Made by a program: the position numbers and the translations under genes. The notes below the pieces were generated by a model. That model worked only from the letters and a program-made list of their open reading frames with translations, did no database searches and was not told where the DNA came from. This document shows positions 56,845-64,000 of a DNA stretch of 64,000 nt, piece by piece. How positions within the stretch are numbered: position 1 is the first letter of the stretch; every line of letters starts with the position of its first letter. The DNA is taken from contig WHUX01000247.1 of the NCBI GenBank assembly GCA_015179025.1, forward strand, positions 1 to 64,000. The letters are read 5' to 3'. The stretch comes from Terfezia claveryi (Eukaryota > Ascomycota > Pezizomycetes > Pezizales > Pezizaceae).

Positions 56845-57005
56845 CTCGCTCTAATACTCGCTCCAATAGTCGCTCTAATACTCCCTCCAATACTCGCTCT
56901 AATACTCGCTCTAATACTCGCTCTAATACTCGCTCTACTACTCGCCCTAATACTCGCTCCAATACTCGCTCTCATTCTCGCTCTATTACTCGCTCTAATG
57001 CTCGC
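56845..57005 (-). repeat. CTAATACTCGCT minisatellite, FB4 left arm
   Basis: About thirteen 12-bp units of CTCTAATACTCG and variants. Confidence 0.95.
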
Positions 57006-57309
57006 CATAATGTGCTGGGATCTAGAGCAAAGGGAAAATGCGCGGGGAAGGGAGGTATATATACAGGAAAACCATAGTTGCCAAGGCCGACTGCTAAGGC
57101 CGACAATTTAGACTTTCCGAAGACAATGAGATAAGGGATAACAAGAGAAGTGGCATGACAGTGATCAATGGCGCTCAGCCCCCTTTCGCCCGCGGGTGCC
57201 GTACTATTCTATGCCTGGCCTGGTAATAGTCATGTTGGGAAATCGTAGTCGTGGTAGTGAGATATGTGCGGAGTTCACGCTTTGTGATATGTTTCGTAGG
57301 AATTCATGC

Positions 57310-58430
57310 ATTCGCGGGCTAATATATATATATGCGAGAAACTCATGCATTCGCGGGCTTATATATATATGCGAGAAACTCGTGCTTTTGGAGACTTATA
57401 TATATATATATGCGAGTAACTCGTGCTTTTGGAGACTTATATATGTATATATGCGAGAAACTCGTGCTTTTGGAGACATATATATATATATGCGAGAAAT
57501 CCATGCATTCGCGGGCATATATATATATATATCTGCGAGAAACTCGTGCTTTTGGGGACATATATATATATATGCGAGAATTCCATGCATTCGCGGGCAT
57601 ATATATATATATCTCCGAGAAACTCGTGCTTTTGGAGACTTATATACATATATGCGAGAAACTCGTGCTTTTGGAGAAATATATATATATATGCGAGAAA
57701 TCCATGCATTCGCGGGCATATATATATATATATCTGCGAGAAACTCGTGCTTTTGGAGACATATATATATATATGCGAGAAATCCATGCATTCGCGGGCA
57801 TATATATATATATATCTGCGAGAAACTCGTGCTTTTGGGGACATATATATATATATGCGAGAATTCCATGCATTCGCGGGCATATATATATATATCTCCG
57901 AGAAACTCGTGCTTTTGGAGACTTATATACATATATGCGAGAAACTCGTGCTTTTGGAGAAATATATATATATATGCGAGAAATCCATGCATTCGCGGGC
58001 ATATATATATATATATCTGCGAGAAACTCGTGCTTTTGGAGACATATATATATATATGCGAGAAATCCATGCATTCGCGGGCATATATATATATATATCT
58101 GCGAGAAACTCGTGCTTTTGGGGACATATATATATATATGCGAGAATTCCATGCATTCGCGGGCATATATATATATATCTCCGAGAAACTCGTGCTTTTG
58201 GAGACTTATATACATATATGCGAGAAACTCTTGCTTTTGGAGACATATATATATATATGCGAGAATTCCAAGCATTCGCGGGCATATATATATATATCTC
58301 CGAGAAACTCGAGCTTTTGGAGACTTATATATATATATGCGAGAAACTCGTGCTTTTGGAGACATATATATATATATGCGAGAATTCCATGCATGAGTTT
58401 CTCGCATATATATATTAGCCCGCGAATGCA
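57310..58430 (+). repeat. AT satellite core of FB4 with 283-bp higher-order repeat
   Basis: Monomers alternate TGCGAGAAACTCGTGCTTTT and ATCCATGCATTCGCGGGC separated by (TA)n. The variant GAATTCCATGCATTC occurs at 57,578, 57,861 and 58,144, exactly 283 bp apart. Long open frames on both strands here are repeat artefacts. Confidence 0.95.
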
Positions 58431-58728
58431 TGAATTCCTACGAAACATATCACAAAGCGTGAACTCCGCACATATCTCAATACCACGATTACGATTTCCC
58501 AATATGACTATTACCTGGCCAGGCATAGAATAGTACGGCACCCGCGGGCGAAAGGGGGCTGAGCGCCATTGATCACTGTCATGCCACTTCTCTTGTTATC
58601 CCTTATCTCATTGTCTTCGGAAAGTCTAAATTGTCGGCCTTAGCAGTCGGCCTTGGCAACTATGGTTTTCCTGTATATATACCTCCCTTCCCCGCGCATT
58701 TTCCCTTCGCTCTATATCCCAGCACATT

Positions 58729-58905
58729 ATGGCGAGCATTAGAGCGAGTAATAGAGCGTGTATGAGAGCGCGTATTGGAGCGAGTATTAGGGCGAGTATT
58801 AGAGCGAGTATTAGAGCGAGTATTAGAGCGAGTATTAGAGCGAGTATTGGAGGGAGTATTAGAGCGACTATTGGAGCGAGTATTAGAGTGAGTGTTAGGG
58901 CGATT
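58729..58905 (+). repeat. TATTAGAGCGAG minisatellite, FB4 right arm
   Basis: Inverted counterpart of the left-arm array, 12-bp unit. Confidence 0.95.
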
Positions 58906-61163
58906 GAAGCAGCGAGTGCATGTTTTATGTATATATATATTACTCAATACTTCTGTGTATATAATTATTAGCGAATACAATGGATATTTCCGCTGCATGC
59001 ATATTCAGTCGCTGCAACAGAGGCTACGCACCTGGCTGGTATTAGAGGGTCGTACATACAAGCTGGTGCATTGTAGAAGAGAGCGATTGTGGGCCTTCCG
59101 TTAGCAACGCCAGCGGTAGAACCTGTAGCGTTGGGGACGAGCAGCCCGTTCCATGTTGCGTCCAGGAGGCGGGAGCATCTGCAAAGCGCGTGTGTTGCGT
59201 CCCAGACGTGGGAACAAACTTGTGTTGCGTTCTAGGAGCAGAAGCACGCTTGTGTTGCATCCTGGGTGCCCCAAGCACGGGCGCCAGCTGCTAGTGCGTC
59301 CCGACGCACGAGCACCAAGCTTTGGCGTCCTGATCTTGAGTTTTCGTCCTGTGCGTCCCGTGCGTCCTATGCGTCCGGACGCACAGGACGCAAACACGAT
59401 TTCTTGCTGATGTAACCTTCGCTCTAACTCTCGTTATATCCATCGCTCTAACTCTCACTCTAATGCTCGCTCTAATTCTCACTCTAATGCTCACTCTAAT
59501 ACTTGCTGTAATATGCTGGGAATAATAAGCAAAGGGAAAAAGCGCGGGGAAGGGAAGTATATATACAGGAAAACCATAGTTGCCAAGGCCGACTGCTAAG
59601 GCCGACAATTTAGACTTTCCAAAGACAATGAGATAAGGGATAATAAGAGAAGTGGCACGACAGTGATCAACAGCGCTCAGCCCCCCATTCGCACACGGGT
59701 GCCGTACTACTCAATGCCTGGCATGATAATAGTCATATTAGGAAATCGTAGTCGTGGTGCTGTGAACGAGATAAGTACTGCGATATGTGCGGAGTTTACA
59801 CTTTGTGATATATCCTGTAGGAATTCATACATTCACGGGCATATATATATAAGTATCCGAAAGCACGAGTTTCTTGCATATGTATATATATGTTTCCGAA
59901 AGCACGTGTTTTTCGCACATATATATATATATTTCCAAAAGCACGACTTTCTCGCATATATATATAAGTCTCCAAAAGCACGAGTTTCTCGCATATATAT
60001 ATATAAGTCTCCAAAAGCATGAGTTTCACGCATATATATATATATAAACGCGCGAATGCATGGATTTCTGGCATATATATATATATATAAGCCCGCAAAT
60101 GCATAGATTTCTCGCATATATATATATATGCAGCAAGTACATGGGTTTCTCGCATATATATACTTATATAAGCCTACGTATTCATGAATTCCTGCAGGAT
60201 ATATTATAAATCGTGAACTCCGCAGTACTTGTCTCGGTCGCAGTACCATGACTACGATTTCCTAATATGACTATTACCACGCCAGGTATTGAGTAGTACG
60301 GCACCCAGGTATGAATGGGGGGCTGAGTGCCGTTGATCACTGTCGTACCACTTCTCTTATTATCCCTTATCTCATTGTCTTCGGTAAGTCTAAATTGTCA
60401 GCTTTAGTAGTCGGCCTTGGCAACTATGGTTTTCCTGTATATATACTTCCCTTCCCCGTACTTTTTCCCTTTGCTCATTATTTCCAGCATATTACAGCAA
60501 GTATTAGAGTAAGCATTAGAGCGAGAATTAGAGCGAGTATTAGAGTAAGAGTTAGAGCGATGGATACAACGAGAGTTAGAGCGAAGGTTAGACTAAGGGT
60601 TAGAGTGAGTGTTGCTGCACAAATGTTCCGTGTATATATCTATTGCTAAATACCTCTCTGTGTATATAATAATTGGTGAATACAATGAATATTTCTGCTA
60701 CATGCATATTTAAAGGTTGTAAACCCAGCTACATAGCTGGCTGGTGTAAGAATATAGCAGATGCAAGCTGTAAGCGGGTTGTGTTTCCAAGTGCATCGGG
60801 ATAAAGGTTGCATGTATGCTTGCTCCTAGGCACAGGAGCAATATCCTAGTACATCCCAGATGCAAGAGCAACTGCCTAGCATTGGTGTTACTTCCCAGGC
60901 GAGGGGGCAATGTGCCAGTGCATCCCAGATGCGAGAGCAACTGCCTAGCATTGGTGTTGCGTCCCAGGCGTGTGAGCAATATCACAGTACGTCCTATATG
61001 CAAGCGCAACTGCCAAGAGTTGGTGTTGTGTCCCAGGCGTGTGAGCAACGTCCCAGTGCGTCAGGACAGTAGTGCAACAAGCGTTCATGTCCTGATTTTG
61101 AGTTATCGTTCCATGCGTTACATGCGTCTGACGCACAGGATGCAAATATTATTTTTACTGATG

Positions 61164-62739
61164 TTAGTGTTCAAATAATAACCCTCTTTATTACCTCTCA
61201 TGCATAAGTCTTAAGAACCTAATAGATCAATCTCAGGTAAACTATCAAACTCCCATTATAGTAGGTATGTCATCTCTAGTTGAACCATAAGAGCAGAAAC
61301 ATAATCAATTTTATAAGTTCCAGAATGAAAGTAAGTCATTCTGGGAATACATCTAGGTATTCATTTGGTATCTATATTTATTTTATATTCTAGTAAGTAA
61401 TGAACAAAATGTACTTAGGGAACAAACTCTTCAGAAAAAGATTTGGTTTTAGGCAGTACTAATTACTTCTAATTATACTAAACTGGGTTATAGTTTATGG
61501 CTTAGATTCTTGAATATCTGAGCATATGCATTAAAAATTGTATATTAGACTAAAACAGGCGGCCTCTTGGAAATTGGACTTTCTTTGTACTGATCAAGTG
61601 CTGATCAAAAAGGTTAGACTAGATCAGGAGCTTATTGAGTCTAATAAAATATTACGAACTATTATTATTCTCTTGCCTATATTTAGACTAGTGTTTATAA
61701 ATGTTCTTTCAATTGGAAAGTGGGGAATCTTTAGATTTGTAACCAGGAAAGGAGTTACTTAGCTTTGTTACGAGTATGTGATCTTGTAATCTATGGCCAA
61801 GAACAATAGTCAAACTCAAGTGACTAAAGTCTGGTCTAGTCTTGTCATAGTCTAGTTGGTACAAGCTCTTGTTAAAGAATATTCATATCACAAAGAAGCT
61901 CGGTTTATAGTATTATTGACAATGTATTTAGTTACATTTACAGGACATGCATACATTTCTTTGATTATTTGCTTTAGGCCTACCATGTTTTTATCCAAAA
62001 AAGAATTCTTTATACCAAACTAACTACCTATATTAAAGTATGTCTATCTTTCTAAGCCAAAACCTCACAATATCTTTCTCCTACAATTTTGTATAGAATA
62101 ACAACTTGTATAGACACTGAGAGTCTATACTAGGATTTTTGCTAACTAGATACAGGAATCAAATATTCATTCATTTCCAGTTCAACTTTATATATCATCT
62201 TTAGATTATAAGAGTCTATTTATTGAATTTTTGTAAGTACTGAATAATATTCACTCTAAACATGGTAATTGTACCTCTAGTATATAGTTAGAACATTACT
62301 TAAGAATAGGGCAATTCTAAGATGCCCCCATTGTTAAGTAATGTAAACGGCAGGGCAATCTCACCCACGCTAAAATAACTTCTTAGCATATATTATATCT
62401 TCAGGCTGGGTAGCAAAGACTGTTCGTATGCATAAACTTTAGTCTCTTATGCTGATAACAAAGACTACTAAATGCAATGCAATATTTGTCTTCCGTGTTA
62501 AGAATGAAGACTGCTATGTACTGTCTTCAGATTAGTCCATCTCTTATGAAATATATATACTAGTAAAAGAATGTGATTAAGTTGAGCTTATCCTCACCAT
62601 GTAAGATATATGTGCTATTCACTTCCTATGATTCAAACCTAATATATTATCTAATTCTCTTCATAGTTTTTGAGATTTTCATTGGCCATAGCAATATTCT
62701 CTTCTACATGATACCATTATATATACACTTGTACCACAC
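61164..62739. other. AT-rich region, no gene supported
   Basis: Short open frames (for example 61,538-61,762) have no recognisable motif. A TAGTCTAGTTGGTACA word occurs at 61,848. Confidence 0.5.
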
Positions 62740-63125
62740 TATATGGCTTCACATAGTGGCTTATTCATTATTGCTGGGCCAATGCAAGTACAGGTCTTAT
62801 ATGTATATGCTTACATGGGATAATATGCCTTTATATAATAGCTTAATTCAATCTTCCCAGCAAGTACAAGTCTTAAATTGTACAATATACTTTCATATAA
62901 TGGCTTAATTTAGTCTTGCTGGCAAGTACAAGTCTTATATGGGACAATATGCCTTCATATGATGGCTTATTCAGTCTTGCTGGGAAGTGCAAGTCTTATA
63001 TGGGATAATATACCTTCATATAATATCTTATTCGGTCTTGATGGCTTATTTGGTCTTGTCAAGCAAGTGCAGGTCTTATATGTATATGCTTTTACAGGAT
63101 GATATGCCTTCATATCATGGTTTCG
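62740..63125 (+). repeat. 62-bp minisatellite, about five to six units
   Basis: Units contain GGCTTATTCAGTCTTGCTGG, GCAAGTACAAGTCTTATATG and ATATGCCTTCATAT; starts near 62,841, 62,903 and 62,965 give a 62-bp period. Confidence 0.85.
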
Positions 63126-63179
63126 TTACATTAGCTATATAATTATTATGAACTTAAATCCATAGCCATGTCTTAAAAA

Positions 63180-64000
63180 ATAAAATATAAAAACCTCATA
63201 ATTCAATTAAAGTCCCTGGCATCTTCTTGTGCCAACAGTTTCCCAATAACCTCATCATCATCACCAAAATCTTTCTCTTCTACATATTCCTTGACCTCTA
63301 TACCTACTTTCTATATACTAGTAAGCATAGTTTGGATTCTGTTCTGAAGTTCTATATTAGAATATTGGGTTAGTCACTTTATAGATTAGCAGGTCGTGCC
63401 ACCACTCTACTCCACTCCACTCACCCATAATCATTGTTCATTGTGTTTTGCATATTTCAAGCCCATATCTTGCTTGAGCTTTGAGAAAGCATGTCATAAT
63501 ATTATGTAGATGCTAGAGACACTGGACTGTCCATAGGCACAGCCAACTATTGGTATCAGAATGTATAGCTCCATATATCTCCTTACCAATCCAATCCAAA
63601 ACTCTGGATATATCAATGCCTATGCAGATAATGTCTTCTTGAGCTCGCCTTTAATAAGAAACTGCTATAATGCCCTCATAGACTACTAGCTGGCATATCC
63701 AGTCATCCGTAATCCTTACACAATTTACATCCTAGAATGTATCTTAATTCCACTCTTCCTTCTTTATTTTTCATATATCAAGCTCTTTAGGGCATTGCTC
63801 AATAGATAATTTTTTTATAAGCTTATTGAATTCAGCTATACCAATATTAACTGCCTTCCAACATTGATTACGGCAAGTTATGAACTTTTTAGAGTTCTTA
63901 TAGCTAACTCTACTCTTGATTGCTTCAAGCTCCTTTTCCTGTGTGGTTGTATTTTGTATTAACTCTCACTGAATATTATATAGTTCTCACATAATCTTCC
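63180..64000 (-). other. Possible decayed coding sequence
   Basis: The minus strand has readable stretches (for example KNSKKFITCRNQCWKAVN and AEFNKLIKKLSIEQCPK) broken by stops. It may be an old transposon or gene relic; the family is not recognised. Confidence 0.3.

Larger units (their letters stand above)
56358..59412. mobile_element. Fold-back element FB4 (3055 bp), nested in FB3
   Basis: Tips CATCAGCAAGAAA and TTTCTTGCTGATG are inverted and flanked by TA on both sides (56,356-56,357 and 59,413-59,414). The arms 56,680-57,310 and 58,430-59,090 are highly similar inverted repeats around the AT satellite core. The empty site CCCTTGGCC-TA-ACCTTCGCTC matches the opposite arm of FB3 (complement of 60,570-60,600), which supports a TA duplication at insertion. 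No gene is present. Confidence 0.85.
55871..61163. mobile_element. Fold-back element FB3, containing nested FB4
   Basis: Left tip (TA)CATCAGCAAAAAAAAATG and right tip ATTTTTACTGATG are inverted. The left arm runs 55,871-56,355 plus 59,413-59,830, the AT core 59,835-60,180, the right arm 60,180-61,163. Without FB4 it is about 2.24 kb. Arms carry GGGACGCAAC..CCAATGCTGGGCAG repeats (about 60 bp) and the TTGCCAAGGCCGACTGCTAAG block. Confidence 0.8.

Noticed and set aside
57310..58430. CRISPR array
   Set aside because: Repeats are adjacent, AT-rich and have no unique spacers of constant length; the genome is fungal.
57196..58533. Long open frames of over 250-440 codons on both strands
   Set aside because: They run through the AT satellite whose monomers lack stops in several frames; the peptides are simple repeats of tyrosine/isoleucine runs and CIRRL-like units on both strands.

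Overview
The window is a gene-poor, transposon-dense stretch of a fungal nuclear genome, most likely a filamentous ascomycete. Evidence: short GT-AG introns of about 50-140 bp with CTAAC/CTAAT-like branch points, chromodomain-tipped Ty3/Gypsy (chromovirus) elements, a BED-type hAT transposase, and stop codons in old copies that look like C:G to T:A transitions (CAG/CAA/CGA to TAG/TAA/TGA, TGG to TAG/TGA), as expected from RIP-like decay. No rRNA, tRNA, CRISPR or conventional housekeeping gene was seen. The species cannot be named from the sequence.

Positions 1-26,575 are a stack of nested elements. A 5'-truncated Gypsy relic (visible from 26,576, LTR 28,550-29,115) holds a fold-back element (FB1, ends 26,573). 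FB1 holds a very large hAT transposon (outer hAT; right end 24,438, left end outside the window). Outer hAT is interrupted by a second copy of the same family (inner hAT, 1913-20,890; TIRs TAGTGTG..., 8-bp target duplication CACAGAAG/CATAGAAG). Inner hAT is itself hit by a young Gypsy (9712-16,316, target duplication CCAGG) and by a solo LTR inside its transposase (4780-5500, target duplication ATACC). Without these two insertions the inner hAT is about 11.6 kb, far longer than a usual hAT. Besides its broken transposase (2786-6481, minus) it carries at least four other genes.

The most interesting content is the hAT cargo. Both hAT copies carry the same ordered pair: gene A, an unrecognised basic-to-acidic protein ending in a long Asp/Glu tail, followed by a gene for a divergent histone H3-like protein (MA-x-TKQ tail start, helix alpha-1 like FQRLVREI, alpha-2 like LQEASEAYL, and a TI-x3-D helix alpha-3). 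Two introns at matching positions and phases rebuild the H3 histone fold in both copies. All copies seen are pseudogenes, but the shared order suggests a transposon lineage that captured and maintained an H3 variant and perhaps a partner or chaperone. A GTCACGGA-type repeat is scattered through the hAT family and repeatedly lies inside introns.

Positions 29,861-49,074 hold a second stack. Element A (minus, Gypsy) has its 3' LTR split by element B (30,390-43,321, plus, target duplication AAAAC). B's RNase H region is split by element C (34,441-40,685, plus), which belongs to the same LTR family as A. Positions 49,075-53,079 are AT-rich decayed DNA with minisatellites, a 152-bp Tc1/mariner-like MITE and a minus-strand relic of the B family. 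Positions 53,080-61,163 contain three more fold-back copies (FB2, FB3 and FB4, with FB4 nested in FB3). Each has TIRs starting CATCAGCAA, TA target sites, GC-rich and GAGCGAGTATTA minisatellite arms and an AT-rich satellite core; FB4's core shows an exact 283-bp higher-order repeat. Positions 61,164-64,000 are AT-rich, with one 62-bp minisatellite and no convincing gene.
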